NCBI RefSeq assembly: GCF_028767125.1
Contig: NZ_JAKCWP010000007.1
Span: 124,001-188,000, forward strand
Direction of reading: 5' to 3'
DNA: 64,000 nt
Origin: Chelativorans sp. YIM 93263
GTDB lineage: Bacteria; Pseudomonadota; Alphaproteobacteria; Rhizobiales; Rhizobiaceae
The position numbers and the translations under genes are program-made. Shown piece after piece: positions 51,317 to 59,819 of the stretch (its first letter is position 1; each line of letters opens with the position of its first letter). Below the pieces are notes generated by a model. That model was not told where the DNA came from, ran no database searches, and was given only the letters and a program-made list of their open reading frames with translations.

Positions 51317-53086
51317 ATGGCGGTCAGGATGAAACCGGTCGACGTTGCGCTGGTTGGCGGCGGCGCTACGGCAGCCATTCTGGGAAAGGAATTGGCGGAG
51401 GCGGGATATTCCGTGGTGGCGCTGGAACGCGGCCGCATGCGCCAGACCGTGCCGGATTTCCAGTCGCCCTATATGCATGACGAACTGAAATATTCGGTCC
51501 GCCATTCGCTGATGCAGGACCCGGGCACACAGACCCTGACCTTCCGCAATTTCGTCGGGCAGAAGGCATTGCCGATGCGTCAGCTCGGCTCCTTTCTTCC
51601 CGGGACCGGCGTCGGCGGCGCAATGGTGCATTGGAACGGGCAGACCTGGCGCTTCCAGCCCGAAAGTTTCGTTCTGCGCAGCTGGGTGAACGAACGATAC
51701 GGCAGTGACTTCCTTCCGGAGGACATCACGATCCAGGACTGGGGCATCACCTACGACGAACTGGAGCCGTACTACGATTTCTTCGAGAAGATCTGCGGCA
51801 CATCGGGGACTGCCGGCAATCTTGCGGGGCAAATCCAGGAAGGCGGCAATCCCTTCGAAGGGCCGCGCAGCGAACCCTATCCGAACCCACCCATGAAGCA
51901 GGCCTATGCCGGCCATCTGTTCGGCGAGGCAGCGGCCGATCTCGGCTACACACCTTTCCCCGTTCCCTCGTCGAACGTGACACGCCACTACACCAACCCG
52001 TATGGCGCACGCTTCCAACCCTGCATGTATTGCGGCTTCTGCGAGCACTACGGCTGCGAACACTTCGCCAAGGCGAGCCCTCAGGTCGCCATCCTGCCCT
52101 TTGCGATGGCAAACGAGAATTTCGAACTGCGGACCAACGCCTATGTGCAACGCGTGGAGTGGGATCGGGGGTCCAAGGTTGCGACCGGCGTCACCTATAT
52201 CGATGCGCGCGGCCGCGAGGTGTTCCAGCCGGCCAATATGGTGGCGCTTTGCGCGTTCGCCCACCACAACGTGGTGCTCATGCTCAACTCGGGGATCGGC
52301 ACGCCCTACGACCCCTCGACAGGCGAAGGCACCGTCGGGCGGAACTACACCTATCAGACGATGAGCGGAGCGACCGTCTTCTACCCGCCCGATGTGCAGC
52401 TCAATTCTTTCATGGGGGCAGGCGCGCTCGGCACTGCGATCGACGACTTCAATACGGGCAGCTTCGATCACTCGGAGCTCGGATTTGTCGGCGGAGCTTA
52501 TATCGCCGCCTACACCACGGGCGGCCGTCCGATTAACAGGCATCCAGTGCCGGACGGAACACCACGGTGGGGCACGGAATGGAAGCAGGCGGTGCAACGC
52601 CATTATAACAGCACCGCAACGATCACGGTCCACGGCTCGTCGATGCCCCACAGAGGCAACTATATCGGACTGGACCCGAATTACACGGACGCCTTTGGCC
52701 AGCCGCTCGGGATGATCACCTTCGATTTCCCGCACAACGACCGCCTGATGTCACGTTACGTGACGAGCAAGGCCTGGGAGATCGCCGAAGCGATGGGCGG
52801 CGAGCAGATCTCCGTGAGCTGGCTCGATGATCATTATTCGATCGTGCCCTACCAGACGACGCACAACACCGGCGGCGCCATCATGGGAACCGATCCGACG
52901 AAGAGCGTCGTAAACAAGTTCCTGCAGTCCTGGGACCTTCATAATCTCTGGGTGATGGGTTCCAGCGTCTTTCCTCAGAATGCCGGCTATAATCCAACCG
53001 ATACGGTCGGCGCGCTCGCCTATTGGGCGGTTGACCACATGATCAACGACTATCTCCAGGACCCCCGCCCTCTGGTGCCGACATGA
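51317..53086 (+). CDS. GMC-family FAD oxidoreductase (gluconate 2-dehydrogenase-like catalytic subunit)
   Basis: This is a 589-residue flavoenzyme. The N-terminal FAD motif (LVGGGATAAILGKELAEAG) is followed by GTGVGGAMVHWNGQ, where a GMC protein carries its FAD-contact loop. A Cys-rich CMYCGFCEHYGC near residue 237 could bind an iron-sulfur cluster. The C-terminal GMC domain contains HNTGGAIMGTD and SSVFPQNAGYNPTDTVGAL, with the catalytic His/Asn expected there. The start at 51317 has an AGGAGG-like ribosome site; an earlier in-frame start would overlap the previous gene. It oxidises an unknown alcohol or sugar in the periplasm. Confidence 0.88.
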   Translation: MAVRMKPVDVALVGGGATAAILGKELAEAGYSVVALERGRMRQTVPDFQSPYMHDELKYSVRHSLMQDPGTQTLTFRNFVGQKALPMRQLGSFLPGTGVGGAMVHWNGQTWRFQPESFVLRSWVNERYGSDFLPEDITIQDWGITYDELEPYYDFFEKICGTSGTAGNLAGQIQEGGNPFEGPRSEPYPNPPMKQAYAGHLFGEAAADLGYTPFPVPSSNVTRHYTNPYGARFQPCMYCGFCEHYGCEHFAKASPQVAILPFAMANENFELRTNAYVQRVEWDRGSKVATGVTYIDARGREVFQPANMVALCAFAHHNVVLMLNSGIGTPYDPSTGEGTVGRNYTYQTMSGATVFYPPDVQLNSFMGAGALGTAIDDFNTGSFDHSELGFVGGAYIAAYTTGGRPINRHPVPDGTPRWGTEWKQAVQRHYNSTATITVHGSSMPHRGNYIGLDPNYTDAFGQPLGMITFDFPHNDRLMSRYVTSKAWEIAEAMGGEQISVSWLDDHYSIVPYQTTHNTGGAIMGTDPTKSVVNKFLQSWDLHNLWVMGSSVFPQNAGYNPTDTVGALAYWAVDHMINDYLQDPRPLVPT

Positions 53087-53907
53087 AGAAGAGTCGAGCT
53101 CTCATCCTCGTGGCGCTCGGAGCCGCTACTGCCGGGCTTTCGGGAGCCATCGCGGCAGGACCGGATACCAACCGGGGCCGCCAGGTGGCGACCGGCGATT
53201 TCGAGCAGCAGGAAGCCGGACTGGCATGCGCCCGCTGCCATGAGCTTGATGGATCCGGCAACAGCAGCGGCGCCTTTCCGCGCCTGAGCGATCAGAGCGC
53301 GTGGTATCTGTACAAGACGCTGAAGGACTTCGCCGCGGGCCTCAGACCCAATGACGTGATGCAGACTGCCGCACTTGCTCTGACGGACTCGGAGATGGCG
53401 GATGTCGCGGCCTATTACGCCTCCATCGACGATGCTCCTTACCCGCCACCGCCGGAAGCCGATCAGCAGGCCGTGCAAATCGGCGGTGCAATCGCCGCGG
53501 TTGGAGTACCGGATCGAGGCGTTCCGGCCTGCAACACCTGTCATGGCGAAAGCGGAGTCGGTTCCCCTCCCATCTACCCTTATCTCGCCGGCCAATTCGC
53601 GCCGTATACGGAGCATCAGCTGATGCTCTGGAAAAACGGAGAGCGCGACGGGGATCCGCTGAACATCATGGAATCAATCGCGAAGAACATGACGGATGAC
53701 CAGATCCGCGCCGTCTCGCTCTATTTCGCCTCGCTTCGCCCACGCGAAGTGACCCCTGACGAGGATTCCTACCTCACATTGGATGAGGCCGATGGACAGG
53801 GCGTCACCGGCAGGCAAGTGCCGGTGCAGCCGGACTTCGTACCGGCGGAGAGAGCGAACGGGAATCAACAAGAGGGAGGCCAGACTGGCGGAGCCGCTGC
53901 AGAATGA
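53083..53907 (+). CDS. Periplasmic diheme cytochrome c (c4-like), paralogue
   Basis: The 274-residue exported protein has a signal peptide ending in SGAIAAGP (about 26). Heme motifs are CARCHE (about 46) and CNTCHG (about 148), and helices such as DVAAYYASIDDAPYP closely match the 49397 protein. Its ATG overlaps the GMC stop by 4 bases. The C-terminal extension is Gln/Gly-rich. It likely receives electrons from the GMC enzyme and hands them to the lipoprotein cytochrome or the oxidase. Confidence 0.88.
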   Translation: MKKSRALILVALGAATAGLSGAIAAGPDTNRGRQVATGDFEQQEAGLACARCHELDGSGNSSGAFPRLSDQSAWYLYKTLKDFAAGLRPNDVMQTAALALTDSEMADVAAYYASIDDAPYPPPPEADQQAVQIGGAIAAVGVPDRGVPACNTCHGESGVGSPPIYPYLAGQFAPYTEHQLMLWKNGERDGDPLNIMESIAKNMTDDQIRAVSLYFASLRPREVTPDEDSYLTLDEADGQGVTGRQVPVQPDFVPAERANGNQQEGGQTGGAAAE

Positions 53908-54043
53908 GACTAAGCAAGCGCGGCCGCGCAGTTTTGCCGGTCACCTATCTATACCGCGCCCCAGAATTGGAGGGGGCGGCGCGCGGTGCCCTTTTCGCCG
54001 CGCAGGCACGGTATCCCGCGGGACCAAGGCTCGTGAATTGACC

Positions 54044-54445
54044 GTGCGTATTTGGACAGACTGCCGCTTGCCCACACGGATCTGCGGTGTGGCCGTGCTT
54101 TTCCTCGCAGCTGCGCTCGCAGGCTGTGCGGAGTCGGAGATCCCTCAAGGCATGCGCATTCTCGATGGCGACCCGGAAACTGGGGCAAGGCATATCCGCG
54201 AATATGGCTGCCCGGCCTGTCATACAATTCCGGGGATAAGATCAGCCAAGGGGATCGTCGGACCGCCGCTCAACAAGTTCGCGTTGCGCGCCTACATCAC
54301 CGGGCAATACCCGAACACACCCGACAATCTGGTGCGCTGGATCATGGACGCTCCAGCGATGGCGCCGCAGACACCTATGCCCGACATGGGAATTCCCGAA
54401 GACGAAGCTCGGCACATTGCCGCCTATCTATATACGTTGCGGTGA
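54044..54445 (+). CDS. Lipoprotein monoheme cytochrome c
   Basis: This small cytochrome (133 residues from GTG 54044) has a hydrophobic signal with lipobox LAGC (about 25) and one heme motif, CPACHT, near residue 52. A C-terminal Met in MPDMGI is probably the sixth heme ligand. It lacks an ATG near the expected start; a TTG at 54038 is the alternative. It is 4 bases upstream of the oxidase subunit II gene and could be its direct electron donor, anchored to the membrane face. Confidence 0.8.
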   Translation: MRIWTDCRLPTRICGVAVLFLAAALAGCAESEIPQGMRILDGDPETGARHIREYGCPACHTIPGIRSAKGIVGPPLNKFALRAYITGQYPNTPDNLVRWIMDAPAMAPQTPMPDMGIPEDEARHIAAYLYTLR

Positions 54446-54449
54446 GACG

Positions 54450-55427
54450 ATGGGCTGGCAAATCACTTCACAATCCAATCCGCGCTACGACAGCATGCAG
54501 GGAATCCAGAGCGTTTTCGAGCCGCGCAGCATCCAAGCGGACGCCATCCTCGCGCTCAGCAACTGGGTCTTTGCCGCGGGATCGCTCATCTTTGTGCTCG
54601 TCATGGCTCTGCTTGCCTGGGCGATCATCAGCCGACGAAGGCATCCGCCCCTGCGCAACACTGTCTTCATCGCGATAGGTGGATTCGCGTTCCCTGCGGT
54701 AACGCTCTCCATCCTCATGGTCTTCACGGTGCTGGTCAGCCTGCACATCACCTCGCCAGCCGGCGAAAATGCAGTGCGGATCCATGTGACTGGCCACATG
54801 TGGTGGTGGGAAGTCCAGTATGAGGGACCGGACGGCGAGCGCATCGAGACCGCGAACGAACTTCATCTGCCGATCGATCGCCCGGTGAGCATAACCGTCA
54901 CGTCGGAGGACGTGATCCATAGTTTCTGGATCCCCAGTCTTGCCGGCAAGGTCGACATGATCCCCGGGCATGTAAACGAGATCACTTTCACGCCCACCGA
55001 GGCGGGAGTCATGCGTGGTCAATGCGCGGAATATTGCGGTTTGCAGCACGCAAAGATGGCCTTCTATGTGGTTGTGGAGCCAGCCGAACAATTCGACCAG
55101 TGGCTTGAGGAACAGGCTCAGCCGGCAGTCGAACCGGTCCCAGACCTGCTCAAAGCGGGGCAGCAGGCGTTCGTCGATCAAGGTTGTGGTAGCTGCCATG
55201 CGGTGCGCGGATTACCCGGCGCCGTCGGTCAGATCGGGCCGGACCTTACGCATGTGGGCTCACGACTTTCGATCGGTGCGGGCTGGCTCGACGGGTCGGT
55301 CGGCAATCTCGCCGGCTGGATCGCTTCATCCCAGCATATCAAGCCAGGTAACCGCATGCCGTCCTTCGATCGCCTCGACGGCAAGACATTGCGCGCGCTG
55401 GCGGCGTGGCTGGAGAGTTTGGAATGA
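54450..55427 (+). CDS. coxB: Cytochrome c oxidase subunit II with fused C-terminal cytochrome c domain
   Basis: The 325-residue protein has two N-terminal transmembrane helices (about 33-55 and 72-93). A periplasmic CuA domain follows, with all ligands visible (HSFWIP, then CAEYCGLQHAKM near residue 195). The C-terminal cytochrome c (about 230-325) has heme site CGSCHA and a later Met (GNRMPSF). This is a caa3-type layout in which electrons enter through the fused heme. The ATG at 54450 is preferred over TTG 54417. The stop overlaps the subunit I start (ATGA). Confidence 0.93.
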   Translation: MGWQITSQSNPRYDSMQGIQSVFEPRSIQADAILALSNWVFAAGSLIFVLVMALLAWAIISRRRHPPLRNTVFIAIGGFAFPAVTLSILMVFTVLVSLHITSPAGENAVRIHVTGHMWWWEVQYEGPDGERIETANELHLPIDRPVSITVTSEDVIHSFWIPSLAGKVDMIPGHVNEITFTPTEAGVMRGQCAEYCGLQHAKMAFYVVVEPAEQFDQWLEEQAQPAVEPVPDLLKAGQQAFVDQGCGSCHAVRGLPGAVGQIGPDLTHVGSRLSIGAGWLDGSVGNLAGWIASSQHIKPGNRMPSFDRLDGKTLRALAAWLESLE

Positions 55428-57952
55428 CGTTTCGATCGGCACGCGATCTGGAAGAGGCGGACCGTCGCGATCCGGGCCTGCGACAGCTGCGGTCGACCTG
55501 GGCGCCGCCCAAGGGTTTTGCACGACTGAAGGAAATCAACAACACCTTCATCGGCATGCTCTATGTCCTGACCGGCATCTTCTTTTTCGTCGTGGCCGGT
55601 ATACTTGCGGCACTGATCCGTGCCCAGCTTGCGGTGCCCGAAAACGATCTCATATCGGCCGACTGGTACAACCAGATTTTCACCATGCACGGTACGACGA
55701 TGATGTTCCTGTTCGCCGTGCCGATGATGGAAGCCATCGCCATTTTCGTGATCCCACAGTTGCTGGGCGCACGCGACCTGCCATTCCCGCGCGTTTCCGC
55801 CTACGGCTATTGGGCTTACCTACTCGGCGGGCTCATGGTGCTCACCAGCCTCTTGTTTAAGGTCGCGCCGGACGGCGGGTGGTTCATGTATGTGCCCCTC
55901 ACCGGTCCGGAATACTCCCCGGGATACGGGCCGGATTTCTGGCTGCTCGGAATCGGCTTTATCGAGGTGGCGGCCATCGCCGCCTCAATCGAGCTGATCA
56001 TCGGCATTCTGAAGTTCCGCCCACCCGGCATGAGCATGGACCGCATGCCGATATTCGCCTGGTACATGCTGGTCTTCGGCTTCATGATCCTGCTTGGTTT
56101 TCCGCCGCTCGTTCTGGGCGACATCCTTCTGGAGGTGGAGCGCGCCTTCGACTGGCCGTTCTACGATGCAGACAGGGGCGGCGATCCGCTGCTGTGGCAG
56201 CACCTCTTCTGGCTTTTCGGCCACCCCGAGGTCTACATCATTTTCCTGCCTGGCGCGGGCGTGCTCTCGACCGTCATTCCGGTATTCGCGCGGGCGCCTC
56301 TCGCCGGCTATGTCTGGGTCGTCCTGGCCGCGGTCGGGACCGGTTTTCTGAGTTTCGGCCTGTGGGTGCATCACATGTACACTACGGGCATTCCGGTGAT
56401 GTCGCTCAGCTTCTTCTCGGCGGCCAGCCTCGCCGTCGCAATCCCGAGCGGCATCCAGGTGTTCGCCTGGATCGCCACGATCTGGAGCGGACCGGGCGTG
56501 CTGTTCCGGGCACCGATGCTCTATGCGCTGGGCGCAATCTTCATCTTCGTGGCCGGTGGTCTGACGGGAGTCATGGTCGCTCTGGTTCCCGTGGACTTTC
56601 AGGTGCACGACACCTATTTCGTCGTGGCGCACTTTCATTATGTGCTTTTCGGAGGCGCCGTCATGCCGGTGTTTGCCGCGTTGCACTACTGGACTCCGCT
56701 GGTCACCGGAAGGCTGATGTCGGAGACGCTCGGCCGCTGGTCCTTCGGACTCATCTTCCTTGGCTTCAACGTCGCGTTCTTTCCGATGCATCTCACCGGT
56801 CTGCGCGGAATGCCGCGTCGCGTCTATACTTATCCCGCGGACCTCGGCTGGGACTGGCTGAACATGATCTCATCGATCGGCGCATACATGGTAGCAGCCG
56901 GCGTGGCGGTCTTCCTATGGGACTGGCTTTACTGGCACCGCAAACACGGGCAGGTGGCCGGCTATAATCCCTGGAATGCCGGCACGCTCGAATGGCACTC
57001 GGTAACGCCGTCCACGAACTTTTCGATGCGCAGCGTGCCAATCGTCTCCTCGACCTATCCGCTTTGGGATGAGCCCGAACTTGGAGATCGTGTCGATCGG
57101 GGGGAATTTTATCTGCCGGACAGCCCGGATGAAAGGCGCAAAACGCTGCGCACGGGTTCCGTGATGGGCGAGCCGCGACAGGTGATCTTTCTTCCGCATC
57201 CGGCCTGGTCGCCCATTATTGCCGCCATCGGAACGGCCACTTTCTTCGGGTTGGCCATTTTCAAGCTGTGGTGGCTTTGTGCCGCCGCAGCCCTGGTCAT
57301 CATCATAGCCGGGATCATCTGGATGTGGGACGCGGAACCCCTGCCGGCCCCAAACCGCTATGATGTCGGGCGGGGCGAGACTCTACCCGTCCACATAAAC
57401 GGCGCCGATACTCACGGTTTCTGGGCCATGGCGCTCCTCCTTATCTTCGATGCGGCGGCATTCGTCTCGCTGATCTTTTCCGCCCTCTTTCTGTGGACCG
57501 TCAATCGCGACCTCTCACCGCCAGTGCCCGAGGCGGAGCCTGGATGGGCGTTGGCGGCTGCCGGATTGGCGGTTCTGGCCAGCGTCTTTTTCCGCCTGGG
57601 CGCCTTTGCCAACCGGCGCGGTTCCATGATCGGCCTTGTTCTCGGACCGCTTGCGGGCCTGCCCGCCATGTTCGCGAGCGGAGGTGCGCTGATGGGCTCT
57701 CTGTTCGACGCCGGAATCTCACCGACGGAAAATGCGTTCTCGGCCGTCTACTGGACATTCGCAGGCTGGACCGGCTTCCACATCGGCGTGGGAACAATCT
57801 TCATCTTCTATACGCTTGCGCGGGCCCTTGCCGGCAAAGTAACGCCGGAGCGGCGGCAGTCAGTAATGAATGTCGAGCTTTTCTGGCATTTCACCACCGG
57901 CCTCGCGCTCGTATCGCTCATCATGATCCACCTCTGGCCGCGGGTAATCTGA
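55424..57952 (+). CDS. Cytochrome c oxidase subunit I-III fusion
   Basis: This 842-residue membrane protein carries subunit I (about 20-560) and a subunit III-like part (about 640-842). Heme-copper ligands are intact: FGHPEVY (CuB His and the cross-linked Tyr), VHHMYT, HDTYFVVAHFHYV. The D-channel Asp in GARDLPFPR is kept, but the Asn positions after it read VSA. The K-channel Lys expected in SGIKVF is Gln (residue 345, codon 56456-56458). A linker between the parts is charged. ATG 55424 overlaps the coxB stop. No CtaB, CtaG or Cox11-type assembly genes are in the window. Confidence 0.92.
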   Translation: MTFRSARDLEEADRRDPGLRQLRSTWAPPKGFARLKEINNTFIGMLYVLTGIFFFVVAGILAALIRAQLAVPENDLISADWYNQIFTMHGTTMMFLFAVPMMEAIAIFVIPQLLGARDLPFPRVSAYGYWAYLLGGLMVLTSLLFKVAPDGGWFMYVPLTGPEYSPGYGPDFWLLGIGFIEVAAIAASIELIIGILKFRPPGMSMDRMPIFAWYMLVFGFMILLGFPPLVLGDILLEVERAFDWPFYDADRGGDPLLWQHLFWLFGHPEVYIIFLPGAGVLSTVIPVFARAPLAGYVWVVLAAVGTGFLSFGLWVHHMYTTGIPVMSLSFFSAASLAVAIPSGIQVFAWIATIWSGPGVLFRAPMLYALGAIFIFVAGGLTGVMVALVPVDFQVHDTYFVVAHFHYVLFGGAVMPVFAALHYWTPLVTGRLMSETLGRWSFGLIFLGFNVAFFPMHLTGLRGMPRRVYTYPADLGWDWLNMISSIGAYMVAAGVAVFLWDWLYWHRKHGQVAGYNPWNAGTLEWHSVTPSTNFSMRSVPIVSSTYPLWDEPELGDRVDRGEFYLPDSPDERRKTLRTGSVMGEPRQVIFLPHPAWSPIIAAIGTATFFGLAIFKLWWLCAAAALVIIIAGIIWMWDAEPLPAPNRYDVGRGETLPVHINGADTHGFWAMALLLIFDAAAFVSLIFSALFLWTVNRDLSPPVPEAEPGWALAAAGLAVLASVFFRLGAFANRRGSMIGLVLGPLAGLPAMFASGGALMGSLFDAGISPTENAFSAVYWTFAGWTGFHIGVGTIFIFYTLARALAGKVTPERRQSVMNVELFWHFTTGLALVSLIMIHLWPRVI

Positions 57953-57953
57953 G

Positions 57954-58334
57954 ATGCCCATGAACGTTATCGACCGCGATAGCCTGGTCGGGATGGTCGC
58001 CGGACCGCTGGTCTGGGGCGCGCATTTTCTGACCTGTTACATCGCGATAGCCGTTGCCTGCGCTTTTGAGTTCGAGACGGGAGGGCCAGGAGAATGGGGA
58101 ACGGTCAAGACAATCCTTCTGGCGGTTACCGGAATTGCTCTGGCGCTTATCGCTGTTCTCATCCTACTGGCGTGGCACCGCTGGATGCAGGCCGGTGGGT
58201 TCGAAAAGCCGAGGGACTCAACCCAGGCGCGCCATCAATTCATGGCCGTTGGCGGGCTGCTCTTATGTTTTCTCTCCGTCGTAGCCGTAATCTACGCGGC
58301 AGTTCCCCTGTTTTTCCTCCCTGCCTGCCAGTGA
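57954..58334 (+). CDS. Small membrane protein of the oxidase operon
   Basis: The 126-residue protein has three hydrophobic segments (about 15-38, 50-72 and 95-118). It starts one base after the oxidase fusion gene, so it is probably a subunit IV-like or assembly partner. No family is recognised, and Met 3 of the frame may be the actual start. The 170 bases after it, up to the haloperoxidase gene, contain no gene. Confidence 0.75.
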   Translation: MPMNVIDRDSLVGMVAGPLVWGAHFLTCYIAIAVACAFEFETGGPGEWGTVKTILLAVTGIALALIAVLILLAWHRWMQAGGFEKPRDSTQARHQFMAVGGLLLCFLSVVAVIYAAVPLFFLPACQ

Positions 58335-58504
58335 GCAACCTATAAACTGTCACCGGACGGCTTCACCGCCATTCGCTCGCGGCCTGTCGGATTTCCGCGC
58401 CGGTGTTTCGCCTGCGGTTCAGCATCAATGCCGCCGCTCTTGCACCCAGCCACACCACATGGTTACTGCTAGATGGCGCGTACCGGTCACAGCAGGGGAG
58501 GCAT

Positions 58505-59818
58505 ATGGTGCGTATTCGTCACATTTTGTCGGCAACGATTGTCGTTGTCCTGACTCTGGTCGGTACCGCAAGTGCAGCCGAGCCCGCGCGGGGGCCGGAT
58601 GCCTTGCGGGCTTGGTACAAAATGGTGCTCGAACTCGTGCGCCACACGCCCACTTATTCACCGCCCGTGGCCAGTCGTTCCTTCGCATATCTGGGCGTGA
58701 CAGCCTTTGAAGCCATGGCGTCGGGCTCATCCGATCTGCATTCGCTCGCCGGGCAGGTGAACGGGCTGACGGCCACTCCACTCCGCGAGCCGGGCGCCAT
58801 CTATGACGAGGCGGTTATATTGGATGCGGCGATGGCCTCCGCTGTGCGGAGCTTCTTCGGCAATACCGGTCCGACAGGTCAGCGCGCGTTGGAAGCGATC
58901 GAAACCAGGCTCTCCGAACGCGTTTCGGCAGGGCTGCCCGCCAATGTTGTGAAACGTAGCCGAACGTACGGCCGAAGTATAGCCGCACACATATTCGCCT
59001 GGTCGGAAACTGACGGTGGCGCGACAGTTGAGAACATGGGCTTTCCGCTGCAATACGAGCTGACGAATGGGCCTGCCCACTGGGTGCCCACCAGCACGAT
59101 TGGCCAGCAACAGACTCCACTCTTGCCGAAATGGGGAGAAAACCGCACCTTTGCCATGCCTGACGGGATGGCATGCCCCCTGCCCGCTCCGCCGCCCTAT
59201 AGCGAGGAAGAAGCGTCCGAATTCTATCGGGAGGCCCTGGAGGTATACGAGACCGTGGCGGACCTCTCGGAGGAACAGCGCACCATCGCCCGGTTCTGGT
59301 CCGATGACCCGATGCTTTCCCCGACCCCGCCCGGGCACTGGATCTCGATTGCCTGGCAGGTCCTCGACAAGCAAGAGGCGAGCCTCTCCGACGGCGTGGA
59401 TCTGATGGCGCGGCTCGGGGTGTCGCTCGCGGACTCATTTATCCGTTGCTGGCAAAGCAAATACGAATTCGATCTCGTTCGGCCCGTCACTTACATCCGC
59501 CGTCTCATCGACCCGGATTGGGAGCCGGTGCTCATCACCCCGCCCTTCCCCGAATATCCGAGCGGCCACAGCACGCAATCAGGCGCCGCTGCGGCGGTGC
59601 TCACCGCTTTCTTCGGCGACGACTTCGCCTTCGACGATGCGACGCATGAAGATGACGGCCTGCCTGCACGCACCTATCGGAGCTTCGAAGCCGCCGCCGA
59701 GGAAGCAGCGATTTCGCGTCTTTATGGCGGGATCCATTTCCGCGCCGCGATTGATCGCGGCCTCGAACAGGGCCGCTGCATTGGCGCGTACGCGACAGCC
59801 CTGCGCACGAGGATCTAG
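58505..59818 (+). CDS. Secreted vanadium-haloperoxidase/PAP2-superfamily protein
   Basis: The 437-residue protein has a signal peptide ending in TASAAEP (about 24). The vanadate/phosphate-binding core is visible: a Lys and Arg in WQSKYEFDLVRPVTYIR (near 318), the PSGHS motif (near 353) and GGIHFRAAIDRG near the C-terminus holding the final His/Arg. This is the arrangement of bacterial vanadium chloroperoxidase-like proteins, though an acid phosphatase role cannot be excluded. The ATG at 58505 follows a GGGGAGG ribosome site. The next gene starts one base after its stop. Confidence 0.85.
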   Translation: MVRIRHILSATIVVVLTLVGTASAAEPARGPDALRAWYKMVLELVRHTPTYSPPVASRSFAYLGVTAFEAMASGSSDLHSLAGQVNGLTATPLREPGAIYDEAVILDAAMASAVRSFFGNTGPTGQRALEAIETRLSERVSAGLPANVVKRSRTYGRSIAAHIFAWSETDGGATVENMGFPLQYELTNGPAHWVPTSTIGQQQTPLLPKWGENRTFAMPDGMACPLPAPPPYSEEEASEFYREALEVYETVADLSEEQRTIARFWSDDPMLSPTPPGHWISIAWQVLDKQEASLSDGVDLMARLGVSLADSFIRCWQSKYEFDLVRPVTYIRRLIDPDWEPVLITPPFPEYPSGHSTQSGAAAAVLTAFFGDDFAFDDATHEDDGLPARTYRSFEAAAEEAAISRLYGGIHFRAAIDRGLEQGRCIGAYATALRTRI

Positions 59819-59819
59819 C

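Noticed and set aside
53783-54043. Start of the lipoprotein cytochrome at ATG 53783
   Set aside because: It overlaps the preceding cytochrome gene by 125 bases in another frame and gives a basic, non-signal N-terminus; the lipoprotein signal begins near 54044.
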